This document shows positions 1-8,530 of a DNA stretch of 20,711 bases, one piece after another (the stretch's first letter is position 1; every line of letters starts with the position of its first letter). The stretch lies in assembly GCA_945787595.1 (NCBI GenBank), contig CALZJV010000124.1:1-20711 (forward strand). The letters are read 5' to 3'. Origin of the DNA: an uncultured Desulfobacterales bacterium (GTDB lineage Bacteria; Desulfobacterota; Desulfobacteria; Desulfobacterales; JAFDCJ01). Both the position numbers and the translations under genes were made by a program. The notes under the pieces were generated by a model. The model was not told the DNA's origin and made no database searches. It saw only the letters and a program-made list of their open reading frames with translations.

Positions 1-86
1 GCCAGAATCCCCAGAATGATGAGGACTGCAATAATCTCGACCAGCGTAAAGCCTTCTTGATTGGTTAACGGATTGTGTTTTTTCAT
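1..86 (-). CDS. Type IV prepilin / pseudopilin, N-terminal fragment (cut by window edge)
   Basis: Only the first 28 codons are inside the window. The ATG at 86 is preceded by GGAG at 7-8 nt. The product starts with a short basic leader of 12 residues (MKKHNPLTNQEG) followed by the prepilin-peptidase site G|FTLVE and a hydrophobic stretch (IIAVLIILGILA). Phe+1 and Glu+5 of the mature pilin are both present, so this is a class III signal processed by PilD and methylated at Phe+1. Its place after the assembly ATPase and platform genes suggests the major or a minor pilin of the MSHA-like pilus. It has its own sigma-54 promoter at about 206-222. The remainder is needed to tell major pilin from pseudopilin. 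Confidence 0.85.
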   Translation of the reverse strand, partial: MKKHNPLTNQEGFTLVEIIAVLIILGIL

Positions 87-205
87 GGTAGTTGCTCCGC
101 TCGATGATGTCTAAGGATTGAATGAATGCCCGCAGGTGATGATCATTTCCAATTCATTTACGGTTATTGGTTGCTATTTTTATCTTATTAACGCGGCTAA
201 GAATT

Positions 206-222
206 TGCACAAATGGTGCCAA
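206..222 (-). promoter_or_regulatory. Sigma-54 (-24/-12) promoter of the prepilin gene
   Basis: On the minus strand the sequence reads TTGGCAC-CATTT-GTGCA. The invariant GG (220-219) and GC (208-207) are separated by exactly 10 nt, and the match to TGGCAC-N5-TTGCA has one mismatch (G for the first T of TTGC). Transcription would start near 195, leaving a leader of about 110 nt before the ATG at 86. Sigma-54 control of pilin genes by an NtrC-like activator is known for pilA in several bacteria, and an NtrC-like gene lies directly upstream here. Confidence 0.75.
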
Positions 223-293
223 ATGTGTTTATCATAGTTGCTGGGACTAATAACAATAATTTATAAATATTTTCAATTAGTTAAATAAACTAT

Positions 294-420
294 AAAAAAT
301 ACGAAAGCCCTCCCCAACACTATTTTCAAAAATAATACTACAAAAAACGTAGTTTTTCAAATCCTATTTTCTTCACGAATCGTAGTTTTTAATGCTTTTT
401 ACATCTATATCGTATTTTTT
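294..420. promoter_or_regulatory. Candidate upstream activator sites for the prepilin promoter
   Basis: The 10-mer CGTAGTTTTT occurs at 348-357 and 381-390, and a close copy, CGTATTTTTT, at 411-420. The starts are 33 and 30 nt apart, about three helical turns. An exact reverse complement of the third copy lies at 294-303. A dyad ACTAC-N7-GTAGT spans 337-353. The sites sit 80-210 nt upstream of the -12 element, the usual range for enhancer-binding proteins, and two of them lie inside the end of the activator gene. The dyad followed by a T-rich stretch could instead be a weak terminator. The region is AT-rich, so chance matches are possible. Confidence 0.35.
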
Positions 421-1613
421 TATGCGATGCCACAAGCTGCGTTGATTGATACCCAGCAACTCGGTGGCCCGCACCTGAACCCCACCGGTTTTTTTCAAGG
501 CTTCGATGATCATACTTTTTTCAATTTCATTGAGCCGTTCATCCAACGAGAGGTTGGCCGCAAGTTTAACTGAGGTCTTCTGATTTTGATTCAAAGCACC
601 GGTAATTTTAGCCGGCAACGAAGTTGGTTCGATGGTTCCGTTTTCGGCAATCACGGATGCACTTTCAATGGTGTTTTTCAATTCACGGATGTTGCCGGGC
701 CATGAAAAGGCCATCAGCATCTGCAGAGCCATCGATGATATTGCCACCTTCTTCGGCCCATTTTGAAGCAGATATTCTACCAACAGGGGAATATCCTCTT
801 TTCGTTCCCGCAAGGGCGGCAAGTGCAGCGTAAAAACATTCAGCCGGTAAAATAAATCCTCTCGAAATGTGCCTTGCCGGACCATTTTTTCCAAATTTTT
901 ATTGGTAGAGGCAATAATACGAACGTCCACCTTGATCGTGCGACTGCCGCCGACCCTGTAAAACTCCTGTTCTTGGAGTACCCGCAAAATTTTGCCTTGC
1001 AAATTAAACGGCATATCGCCGATTTCATCCAAAAAGATGGTGCCGGTATTGGCCATATCGAATTTTCCGGGCTTAAAGCTGGTGGCACCGGTAAATGCGC
1101 CTTTTTCATGGCCTTGGCCACCAATTCCTTGCCGGTTCCGCTTTCACCTAAAATGAGAACCGTGGAATCCGTTGGCGATACTTTTTTAATCAGGCTCAGC
1201 AAACCTCTCATTGCCAGGCTGTCCCCGATAATGCCCGGGAAAAAGTGACGGGCGTCGATGCGGCTCAGCACTGAGGTAACCTGATCAAACACATTGGTGA
1301 ACTCTTGGATTTTGTCGACGGTCCAGTCCTTTTTTACCGCTTTTTTGGCACTTGGGAAAGTGGGAAACTTGCTGGTATCTTCAATAAATTTTTCCATCGG
1401 TTTTAAGATAAGCCGCACCAGCAGAAAACCGGCAGGATAGACCAGAAAGCTGATCACAATTACAAACCAGAAAACCGGTTGTACCGGGTCGGTTCCACGC
1501 ACAAGACCGTATCGGGTCAACCGGTATGAGACGATGGCGGCAAATATGGTAAATCCGGTGAAAATAAACGGCAAAATAATATACAGGCTTATGTAAAAGC
1601 GGGATTGTTTCAT
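373..1613 (-). pseudogene. Membrane-bound sigma-54-dependent activator, broken by an internal deletion
   Basis: The first frame starts at 1613 (MKQSRFYI), 8 nt after the upstream stop, and encodes two transmembrane helices (about residues 8-28 and 45-65), a linker, and the start of a sigma-54 AAA+ domain with Walker A GESGTGKE. After ELVAKA the family match jumps to another frame that resumes at [10 protein letters not shown], then runs through Walker B (TIFLDEIGD), the FREDLFYRL motif, WPGNIREL and a C-terminal Fis-type helix-turn-helix to the stop at 373. About 30 residues normally found between Walker A and GAFTGA are missing and the frame is shifted. The junction lies on GGCCAT (1108-1113 on the plus strand), which fits both frames. 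As read, the product would lose GAFTGA and DNA binding. A short plus-strand reading frame here is antisense. An assembly error is possible. Confidence 0.85.
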
Positions 1614-1621
1614 TTTGCTTT

Positions 1622-2774
1622 CTATTTTGCCATTAGCGTTAAATCCCACATGGGCAGGAAAATGGCCAGGGCAAAAAAACCGACCACCGCAGCCAGGCTG
1701 ATGGTTAAAATCGGACCGATGGCGTCTGATAATTTTTTCATGGCATACTCAACCTCGGTATCGTAGTGACCGGCAACATCCTGCAGCAATTCCTCAAGGC
1801 TGCCGGATTCTTCACCGATGGCTACCATGTTAATGACCATGGGTGTAAAAAATTTTGCTGAACGCAACGGCTCCGCAATACCGCGACCCTCGGCCAGACG
1901 ATCCTTGATGCCTTCCAGTTCATGGGAAATTGCAGCATTGTCAAGGGTGTCGCTCAAAATATCCATGGTTTGCAGAATATCCACACCGCTGGCCTGCAGG
2001 ATGGCAAAAATACTGGCGAAACGGGAGATGGCGCTTTTCCTGAACAAAGGTCCCACAAGGGGCAATTTCATCACGGCCGCATAAAAAGTGTATTTGCCCT
2101 GATCGGTTTTGAGATAAAAATACAGTGCGCCAATCCCGACCACCAAAATACAGATCGCGATATACCAGTAATTGATGAGGAATTCATGCATGAGCAAACA
2201 GATTTGCGTCGGCAGCGGGAGTTTTAGGCCGGCACCTTTGAAAACACCGGCAAAACGAGGTATGACGGCCGTCAGCAGCACCATAAAGGCCACAAACAGA
2301 AAACAAACAACGATGATCGGGTACATCATGGCGGACTTAATGTCCGATTTAACCTTGTACTCATGTTCAATGATATAGGTCAGCCGATCGAGGACCTCGT
2401 TTAAGGCACCGCTTGCTTCACCGGCTCTGAGCATATGGCAGTATAAGGGTGAAAATACCTTTGGGTGCCGGCGAAAGGCCTCATACAAACTGGCGTAAGA
2501 CTTTTAACAGAGACAACATCGGCACACCGGCGCGAATCAGCGTGTTGAATTGCTTGGTGAAAAGGATCAGTTCAGGTATCTTGACCGGAGATAAAAAATC
2601 AAGGGCGCTCCGTAACTGCGCACTCGACCCTGCCGATCTTTTTGCCCTGACCTTCGTCGGAATATATCCCTGGGCGGCCAGCAAACTGCCGGCTTTTTCA
2701 ACGGAGTCGGCTTCGATTTCGCCGGTAGTGGTCTTACCGGCATCCGTAATGGCGCGGTAACTGAATTTTGCCAT
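1622..2774 (-). pseudogene. Type IV pilus/T2SS platform protein GspF/MshG, broken by an internal deletion
   Basis: The gene starts at 2774 with AAAGGA 6 nt upstream. The first frame gives a typical GspF start (MAKFSYRAITDAGK) and the first half of the first T2SSF domain, up to LLKVLR, then stops at about 2481. A second frame resumes at SLYEAFRRHPKVF and continues with the rest of domain 1, the transmembrane helices and all of domain 2 to MWDLTLMAK at 1622. Homologues carry about 23 residues between these points, so roughly 68 nt are missing, with the frame offset requiring a length of 3n+2. GCCAG (plus-strand CTGGC, 2490-2494) fits both frames at the junction. GspF is the inner-membrane core that couples the ATPase to pilin assembly, so the pilus should not assemble from this copy. 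A sequencing or assembly fault cannot be excluded. Confidence 0.85.
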
Positions 2775-2979
2775 TTTAATCCTTTAATGAAATTATTATA
2801 ACCACTAACCACACGAAAAAACACGAAACATTAGTTTCTTTTCCGATCAAACCGACCGTCTTGACGGCCAGTAGCTGGTCTGGCATCTGTCATCCGTCTT
2901 CTGACATCTCGAATGAAACATCAGGCCAATTTTTACAATAGATTGTTAAAATCCAGCCAAGAATTTACGAGACATCGCA
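2775..2979. repeat. Spacer with iterated short words between mshE and mshG
   Basis: This is the longest gap between neighbouring genes inside the pilus operon (205 nt) and I see no gene in it. It holds two iterated words: the 10-mers ACACGAAAAA and ACACGAAACA side by side at 2811-2830, and four heptamers at 2884-2911 (CATCTGT, CATCCGT, CTTCTGA, CATCTCG). A small palindrome, CCGTC-TT-GACGG, lies between them at about 2857-2868. The layout resembles the arrays in the spacers of the catabolic cluster on the right. Confidence 0.6.
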
Positions 2980-4683
2980 CTAGAACATCACCGCCGAGGC
3001 AGCCTCCTCTAACGAGGTAATCCCCCGGACAACTTTCTCTGCCGCATTTTCTTCCAGGGTCGTAAAATTGCCGGCTTCTTTTACTGCCCGGGCGATTTCA
3101 TGGGCTGACTTTCTTTTCAATATTAAATTCTGAACCATATCATCGATAATCAATACTTCATACACACCGGTTCTTCCTTTATAACCGGTATGCATACAGT
3201 TGAAACATCCTTTGCCCTGTTGAAAGTTGGCGTTTTTCACTTGGTCCAATCTCCAGAATTGCAGGGCCTCCCGGGATGGCTTATAGGTGGTTTTACAGCT
3301 TGGGCAAATCTTGCGAACCAGCCGCTGGGCAAAGGAAACGATGATAACCGAAGCTACCAGAAATGGTTCGACGCCCATGTCGATAAAGCGGGTAATCGCA
3401 CCCGGAGAGTCATTGGTGTGAAGGGTGCTTAACACCCTGTGCCCGGTCAACGCTGCCTGAACGGCGATAGTGGCGGTTTCGGAATCACGAATTTCCCCCA
3501 CCATGATGACATCCGGGTCTTGGCGCAAAATGGACCGCAGCCCGCTGGCAAAAGTCATGCCGGCTTTGCGGTTCAGCTGAACCTGACGAATTTTATCAAT
3601 GCGGTATTCAACCGGATCTTCGATCGTGATGATGTTGATGTCCGGTTGGTTTATTTTTTTTAATATCGAATACAGACTGGTGCTCTTACCACTGCCGGTG
3701 GGCCCCGTACTTAGTATCATGCCATGAGGCCTGGAAATCATGCTTTCAAGTCTTTCCTGGTCTCTTTCATTCATACCCAGTCTTTCAAGCGAGTAGATGC
3801 TACTGCTCGTATCCAGCAAACGCAACACCATGTTTTCGCCGTAAATGGAGGGAATCGTCGAAACACGGATATTGATATCCTTATTTTTCATTTTTACGGT
3901 GAAACGCCCATCCTGGGGAATCCTGGATATGGCTATATCCATATTGGAAAGGATTTTTAAGCGGGAAATAATCGGCAAGAACATTGATTTAGGAGGTGCC
4001 GGCACCTCGTGAAGTCTACCGTCCACCCGAAAGCGGATCTGAACGGATTCTTTTTCCGGACTGATATGGATATCGCTGGCACCTTCCCGGACACCCTGGG
4101 ATAAAATGGAGTTAACCAACCGCACAACCGGTGCTTCTTCGGCCATACCCTGCAGGGAACTGACCTCCACATCTTCCGTAATCGTAGATTTCACGGCCGT
4201 TTTGTTGATTTCCATCTCTTCCATGTCTTCCAGCACACCGCCGATACCGGCATATGTGCCGTAAAGACTGCTGAGCAAACCATTCAAATGCTGTTCGGAG
4301 CAAATGATGGCTTCGACCTCGCAGTTAGTATACAGCTCGATGGCATCCAGCGCATTGATGTCCAAAGGATCAACCATGGCAATGCTCAGCAAAAGGCCGT
4401 TTTTCTGAAGCGGTGCCGCCTGGTACTTGTGGGCAATGTCAGCCGGAAGAAGATTGACCAGATCCATATCTATTGTGTAATTTTCCGGACGGTATTTCTC
4501 CAGGCGCAGCTGGTTCGATACCAGTTCGACAATCTGGCTCTCGTTGACGATTCCTTCGCGAACCAGAAATTGTCCGAGCTTCAATTGGCTCTTCTTTTGA
4601 AAGGGCAACGCCTCTGCCAGCTGTTTCTGAGTCAGCAGTCCGCCCTCGACCAGAATTTCTCCTAATTTCTTTCTTACTCTCAA
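2980..4683 (-). CDS. mshE: Pilus assembly ATPase, GspE/PilB family (MshE-like)
   Basis: A complete 567-residue hexameric ATPase that powers pilin polymerisation from the cytoplasmic face of the inner membrane. The N-terminus has an MshEN-type domain (about 1-145), then the N2 domain and RecA-like domain with Walker A GPTGSGKS (327-334), Asp box ITIEDPVEY (352-360), Walker B DVIMVGEIRD (391-400) and the His-box region around HRVLSTLHT (415-423). The tetracysteine zinc motif of GspE/PilB (not of PilT) is present at Cys460, 463, 493 and 496, which points to assembly, not retraction. The start is TTG: TAAGGA lies 8 nt upstream and an in-frame TAA blocks any earlier start. It follows the MshM-like gene by 21 nt. 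Unlike its two downstream neighbours it is intact. Confidence 0.93.
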   Translation of the reverse strand: MRVRKKLGEILVEGGLLTQKQLAEALPFQKKSQLKLGQFLVREGIVNESQIVELVSNQLRLEKYRPENYTIDMDLVNLLPADIAHKYQAAPLQKNGLLLSIAMVDPLDINALDAIELYTNCEVEAIICSEQHLNGLLSSLYGTYAGIGGVLEDMEEMEINKTAVKSTITEDVEVSSLQGMAEEAPVVRLVNSILSQGVREGASDIHISPEKESVQIRFRVDGRLHEVPAPPKSMFLPIISRLKILSNMDIAISRIPQDGRFTVKMKNKDINIRVSTIPSIYGENMVLRLLDTSSSIYSLERLGMNERDQERLESMISRPHGMILSTGPTGSGKSTSLYSILKKINQPDINIITIEDPVEYRIDKIRQVQLNRKAGMTFASGLRSILRQDPDVIMVGEIRDSETATIAVQAALTGHRVLSTLHTNDSPGAITRFIDMGVEPFLVASVIIVSFAQRLVRKICPSCKTTYKPSREALQFWRLDQVKNANFQQGKGCFNCMHTGYKGRTGVYEVLIIDDMVQNLILKRKSAHEIARAVKEAGNFTTLEENAAEKVVRGITSLEEAASAVMF

Positions 4684-4704
4684 TTTTTATTCCTTACGAT
4701 TGCT

Positions 4705-6405
4705 CTATGGTGCGCGGCTAAAATAGGGATTTGCGAAAAAAACGGTTTCCTGAGCCCACCGGGACAAAATCATTGATCCGGACGACAACTCCCCGGGAAG
4801 CTGCCCTTGCTGGGTGCGTGCGGATGATTCGTCTTTAAAGAGTTTACCCAGGACCACAGCAAACTTGGAGCCGCTTGCGGGATTCCAATAGGGAATCAGC
4901 CGCACGGGGGGCAAGCTGCCGGGATGATTTCTCAGGATGTTAAAAGCACCCTCAAGCGTGTCTGTCTCGTCTACCTTAATCCACCACACAGGGCTGTCCG
5001 CGGGTGTTATTTCGATAGGTATCGCCGGCAGCGATATAATCTGGCCGACTGCCACCCGATCCGGATTCTCTATATCGGGATTGGCAATTATGAACGATTT
5101 TAAATAGTTTGAGTTAAACCCGCCGTATACTTGCCTTATGATCCGCGACAGGGTTTCTTTGCGCTTCAAGGTAATTTGGCCTAAAATGGTCGCATAGGTG
5201 GGCTCAGGAGACAATTCAACTCGCGTATCTTGCACTGTTGAATCCACCGAAGCCACAATCGGGACCTTCTCTTCGATCCTTTCGGTCTTTAGCGGTTCTT
5301 CGAACTGATCCGCTGCCGGAGGGACAGCTTCGGGTTCGATGCGGTTCGGCGTATTTAAATCGCCGGGAACACTCCGGTCAGTGATGATCAATGTTTTGGC
5401 TTCAGGAATCGGATAGGTGATTTCAGAATTCGAATTTAGCAATAATTCCGTCTTAACTTCCCGCATGCCTTGGGATTGTTCCATTTTGAATCGATCCAGA
5501 GGCAAAAAAAACAACAGAATGACGGCCGCCGCACCGCCAATCACTACCGTAGCAACAAGCATTTTCCAGCGGCGCGATTCTTCCGTAAACACCCTTCGGG
5601 CGCACTTTCTTATTAGGAAATAGTTGCTCCTGGATCGATTCTGGATGATCATGGATAAAACACTTTGGTGGCACAAATTAATTATTTTTCGGGGATATCC
5701 GCCGGTGATGCGAAAAATTGCCCATAAAGCCGGATAGGTAAATAGATTCGGTTTTTTGCGGGAATTGCTGGATTTTTCCAGGCGGAATTTAATCATCCGC
5801 CGCGTATCAGGGAAACTCAAGGGTTTTAACAGGTGATAAAGACTGATGCGGTCGGCAAAATTGGGGTATTTCCGGACTGATTTTTCAAACTCACTTTGAG
5901 CAAAGATGACGATTTGAAGCAATTTGTATTCATTGGTTTCATAATTTAAAAATTCCCGCAGGATCTCCAGACAAAATGCCGGGATCTTCTGCCCTTCGTC
6001 AATAATGAGTACGGTGGTTATACCATGATCAACGCCTTTGCGGAACAAATGTTGCTTAATATACTCTTTGATCTGCCATTCGTGACTCCCCTGCGGCGGC
6101 TTTCTGCCTGTCAGCAATTTGGCTACCGTCGCCAGAAACTCGGAAGCGTAAAGGAAATGTGGATCAAGGATGAGATAGGTCTCCATTTCCTTTTTCTGGG
6201 CAGACCGGCGGATGAGCTGTCGGCAAATGGTCGTCTTACCGGTACCGACGTCTCCGATGATAACATTCAACCCCCGGCGAAGCAGCAATGAGAGTTCTAA
6301 TTTTTGCAGGCAATCCAAATGCTGTCGGGAATTAAAAAAAAACTCGGGATCCGGCGAGTTTGAAAAAGGCTCTTTATTTAAATTAAGAATACTGAAGTAA
6401 TCCAT
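4705..6405 (-). CDS. ExeA/MshM-like AAA+ ATPase with transmembrane helix, LysM-like and SPOR-like tail
   Basis: The start is ATG at 6405 (MDYFSILNL, the typical ExeA/GspA opening), 4 nt after the secretin stop; an earlier in-frame start would lie inside mshL. The product is 566 residues. Residues 1-275 form the cytoplasmic AAA+ domain with Walker A GDVGTGKT (51-58) and Walker B TVLIIDEGQ (131-139). A single transmembrane helix follows at about 282-303, then a low-complexity linker rich in Glu and Pro, a LysM-like segment (about 404-460, ending VAVGQIISLP) and a C-terminal stretch resembling a SPOR fold (about 472-555). ExeA-type proteins use ATP and peptidoglycan contact to place the secretin. 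MshM proteins are usually about half this length, and no separate MshN gene is present, so the tail may take over a periplasmic role. The tail domains are called by eye. Confidence 0.8.
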   Translation of the reverse strand: MDYFSILNLNKEPFSNSPDPEFFFNSRQHLDCLQKLELSLLLRRGLNVIIGDVGTGKTTICRQLIRRSAQKKEMETYLILDPHFLYASEFLATVAKLLTGRKPPQGSHEWQIKEYIKQHLFRKGVDHGITTVLIIDEGQKIPAFCLEILREFLNYETNEYKLLQIVIFAQSEFEKSVRKYPNFADRISLYHLLKPLSFPDTRRMIKFRLEKSSNSRKKPNLFTYPALWAIFRITGGYPRKIINLCHQSVLSMIIQNRSRSNYFLIRKCARRVFTEESRRWKMLVATVVIGGAAAVILLFFLPLDRFKMEQSQGMREVKTELLLNSNSEITYPIPEAKTLIITDRSVPGDLNTPNRIEPEAVPPAADQFEEPLKTERIEEKVPIVASVDSTVQDTRVELSPEPTYATILGQITLKRKETLSRIIRQVYGGFNSNYLKSFIIANPDIENPDRVAVGQIISLPAIPIEITPADSPVWWIKVDETDTLEGAFNILRNHPGSLPPVRLIPYWNPASGSKFAVVLGKLFKDESSARTQQGQLPGELSSGSMILSRWAQETVFFANPYFSRAP

Positions 6406-6409
6406 ATTC

Positions 6410-7939
6410 TTAAGGTCTAACCCCTGCTGCTTTGGGTTTGAGAATATGCGGGGTAATGAAGATGAGCAATTCCTCCATTTGATCGACGCTGCTTTTGCGT
6501 TTAAACAGATATCCAAGCCCGGGAATATCCTCTAGAAAAGGTGTGCCGGTATTACCCCGGCTGGCCGATTCTTTGCTCAAACCGCCGATAACGATGGTCT
6601 GCCCATCCTTCTGAATGACATTGGTTTCGGCTTTTTTAGTGATGATCGTGGGATTTCCGAGTACGGTTCTGGTAAAGTCAGGCTCGTCTTTGTTTACTTT
6701 TATATCCAATTTAAGCGTCTCCCCGTCAATCACGTTGGGGGTAACTTCCAACCTGAGTACCGCATCCTTATACTCGACGTTCACCTCGCCGTCTTCCACC
6801 GTTTGAAAGGGAACCTCCTGGCCGCTCTCGATAAATGCCAGTTTGTTGTCCTGGGTTGTGATGGAAGGACTCGACAGAATGTGAAGCTTTCCCTGATCCT
6901 GCAGGGCCGAGAGTTGGACCGATAAAAGATATTCCCCCACCCGCGTATAGATGAGTCCAAGGGTCGCGGGATTAAAGCCGCCTATGGCTGCGGCCGGAAG
7001 ATCAATCACCGATCCCGAGGTAACATCGACTGGCTGTCCGACATCGCCAAGTCCAGTATCAAACTGGTTCCCTCCAATAATGATGTTTTTGTCGCCGCTT
7101 TTACCTCTATAAGCGCCTCCCCACTGGATGCCCAACTCCCGGGCCACATCCTTGTTGGCCTCGACGATATAGGCTTCGATCAGAACCTGGGGCGTGGGGC
7201 GGTCAAGTTTTTTAACGATCGCCAGCATTCTGTCCATATCGCCTTTGATGGCCTGAATAATCAATGAGTTGGTATGCTCATCTACCAGGATCGATCCGGT
7301 TGGTTTACCGTTTCCGTCAACTGTAACAAATTGTTCAAGATTCGATTTGAGCTCTTCGGCTTCCGAAAATTTGACGGCGACAATCCTTGTCAAGGGAGGT
7401 TGGGCAAGCTTTAATTCTCGCCTGCGGGCTTTGGCTAGAAGATCGGCATCCATGTCTTCGGCCGTCATGATACGGATGATATTACCTTGCCATGCATAGC
7501 TCAATCCATGGGTTTGAAGGATACCCATAAACACCTCATCCCAGGGTGCCTCGTGGATATTGATATTAATTTTGCCGCTGACTTTTTCGTTGAGAATAAT
7601 GTTCTGATCCGCCGCCCTGGCCAGGGCACGCAGCAGGACGGCCACATCAATATTATTCATTTTCATGCTGATCTTGCGGTTGGGGAGCGGTCTCGAGACT
7701 TCAAGCGCCTCTCTTGCATCCGGATCCTGCGAAACGATTTCAAAGGGTTCCTCATCAATCGGTGGCGGTTCCACCGGCGAATTCCCCTTTGCTTCTTCGG
7801 CCTTCACCCGCCACTGTTCATAAAAGGGATCCTGGATATCTTTTAAGTCCTTTTTATTGGAACACCCACCCAGCAACGCAACCATTATAATAAAATAAAA
7901 TATTCCGAAACATTTTAATAGACGCCGATAACTATCCAT
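6410..7939 (-). CDS. mshL: Outer-membrane secretin lipoprotein, MshL/PilQ family
   Basis: A 509-residue secretin that forms the outer-membrane pore for the pilus. The N-terminus is a lipoprotein signal peptide with lipobox LLGGC, giving a lipidated Cys26. An STN domain follows at about 90-160 (MNNIDVAVLLRALARAADQ), then a secretin N1-type domain (about 185-250, with VDEHTNSLII) and the C-terminal secretin barrel with VLIEAYIVE, the SSPSITTQDN region, VPFQTVEDG and the closing GLSKE to GLGYLFKR and LLIFITPHIL. This short form, with one N-domain and a lipobox, matches MshL better than classic PilQ, which has AMIN domains. It starts 12 nt after the PilP-like gene and is followed 4 nt later by the ExeA/MshM-like gene. 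The protein looks complete. Confidence 0.9.
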   Translation of the reverse strand: MDSYRRLLKCFGIFYFIIMVALLGGCSNKKDLKDIQDPFYEQWRVKAEEAKGNSPVEPPPIDEEPFEIVSQDPDAREALEVSRPLPNRKISMKMNNIDVAVLLRALARAADQNIILNEKVSGKININIHEAPWDEVFMGILQTHGLSYAWQGNIIRIMTAEDMDADLLAKARRRELKLAQPPLTRIVAVKFSEAEELKSNLEQFVTVDGNGKPTGSILVDEHTNSLIIQAIKGDMDRMLAIVKKLDRPTPQVLIEAYIVEANKDVARELGIQWGGAYRGKSGDKNIIIGGNQFDTGLGDVGQPVDVTSGSVIDLPAAAIGGFNPATLGLIYTRVGEYLLSVQLSALQDQGKLHILSSPSITTQDNKLAFIESGQEVPFQTVEDGEVNVEYKDAVLRLEVTPNVIDGETLKLDIKVNKDEPDFTRTVLGNPTIITKKAETNVIQKDGQTIVIGGLSKESASRGNTGTPFLEDIPGLGYLFKRKSSVDQMEELLIFITPHILKPKAAGVRP

Positions 7940-7951
7940 ATATCATCTGTC

Positions 7952-8443
7952 CTATTCAGTTTCTTCCAATGGAAGGGTCATTGTCTTCTTTTGTTTACCC
8001 GGAAAAGCGATGACGACACGGTTGGGAGAAATGCTTCGAATCGTATATTCACCCGGCTCCAATATGTCTCCGGCCTCATATTCCATCCCGTTTATGATCG
8101 CCAGTCGTTTATCTCCCATCTCCAAAAAACCGGTATACATTATTTTAGTCGTTAATACGGGTTGTGGACTTTCCGCTTCTTCCTCGAACGCTTTGGGTTC
8201 AATTTGAATGAATGGGTCCTGTTTCCACTTGGTTTCGGCCTTTTGTAAAACGTAAGCTAAATTTTTGGAAAGTCCGGTCGTTGTTTTTCCAGCTACCTTA
8301 TTGATAAACGTCTCGAGTACTTTTTGTTCATTGCCGTCAAATACGGTAGCTGTCTGTTGCAGTGAAGGTAGAAACCAAATGTAAATGCCGTAACCCACTG
8401 CCAGTATCATCAGACCGACCAATATTTTCTCTCTTTTTGACAT
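7952..8443 (-). CDS. PilP/MshK-like inner-membrane-anchored periplasmic protein
   Basis: A small protein of 163 residues with one N-terminal transmembrane helix (about 8-26) and a periplasmic remainder. The C-terminal 70 residues (YTGFLEMGDKRLAIINGMEY to PNRVVIAF) show the beta-rich pattern typical of PilP/GspC homology domains, which link the inner-membrane PilMNO platform to the secretin. Classic PilP is a lipoprotein; this one is anchored by a helix, as in MshK. Its position between the PilO-like gene and the secretin is the standard PilP/MshK slot. Sequence similarity alone is weak, so the call rests mainly on order and topology. The upstream gap of 85 nt is the longest among the pilMNOPQ genes. 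Confidence 0.7.
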   Translation of the reverse strand: MSKREKILVGLMILAVGYGIYIWFLPSLQQTATVFDGNEQKVLETFINKVAGKTTTGLSKNLAYVLQKAETKWKQDPFIQIEPKAFEEEAESPQPVLTTKIMYTGFLEMGDKRLAIINGMEYEAGDILEPGEYTIRSISPNRVVIAFPGKQKKTMTLPLEETE

Positions 8444-8470
8444 GCGATAATATTCTTGTTGCAGGTTGGC

Positions 8471-8530
8471 AAGGCTCTGAGACAGATTCCTTTTTTTTTA
8501 AGCCCATTCTCATAAAACGCAGAGAGCCTT
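8471..8530. repeat. Inverted repeat in the pilO-pilP gap
   Basis: AAGGCTCT (8471-8478) and AGAGCCTT (8523-8530) form an 8-bp perfect inverted repeat with a 44-nt loop that contains a run of nine T (A in the transcript). One arm overlaps the pilO-like stop codon. It could be an mRNA hairpin that tunes expression between the two genes. It is not a standard terminator because the U-tract is missing. Confidence 0.35.

Noticed and set aside
874..1248. Plus-strand frame of 124 codons opposite the broken activator
   Set aside because: It is antisense to well-matched AAA+ coding sequence, and all its conserved content is on the minus strand.
373..2774. Programmed frameshifting joining the two halves of mshG and of the activator
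   Set aside because: In both cases 20-30 conserved residues are absent, so a frameshift alone would not restore the protein.
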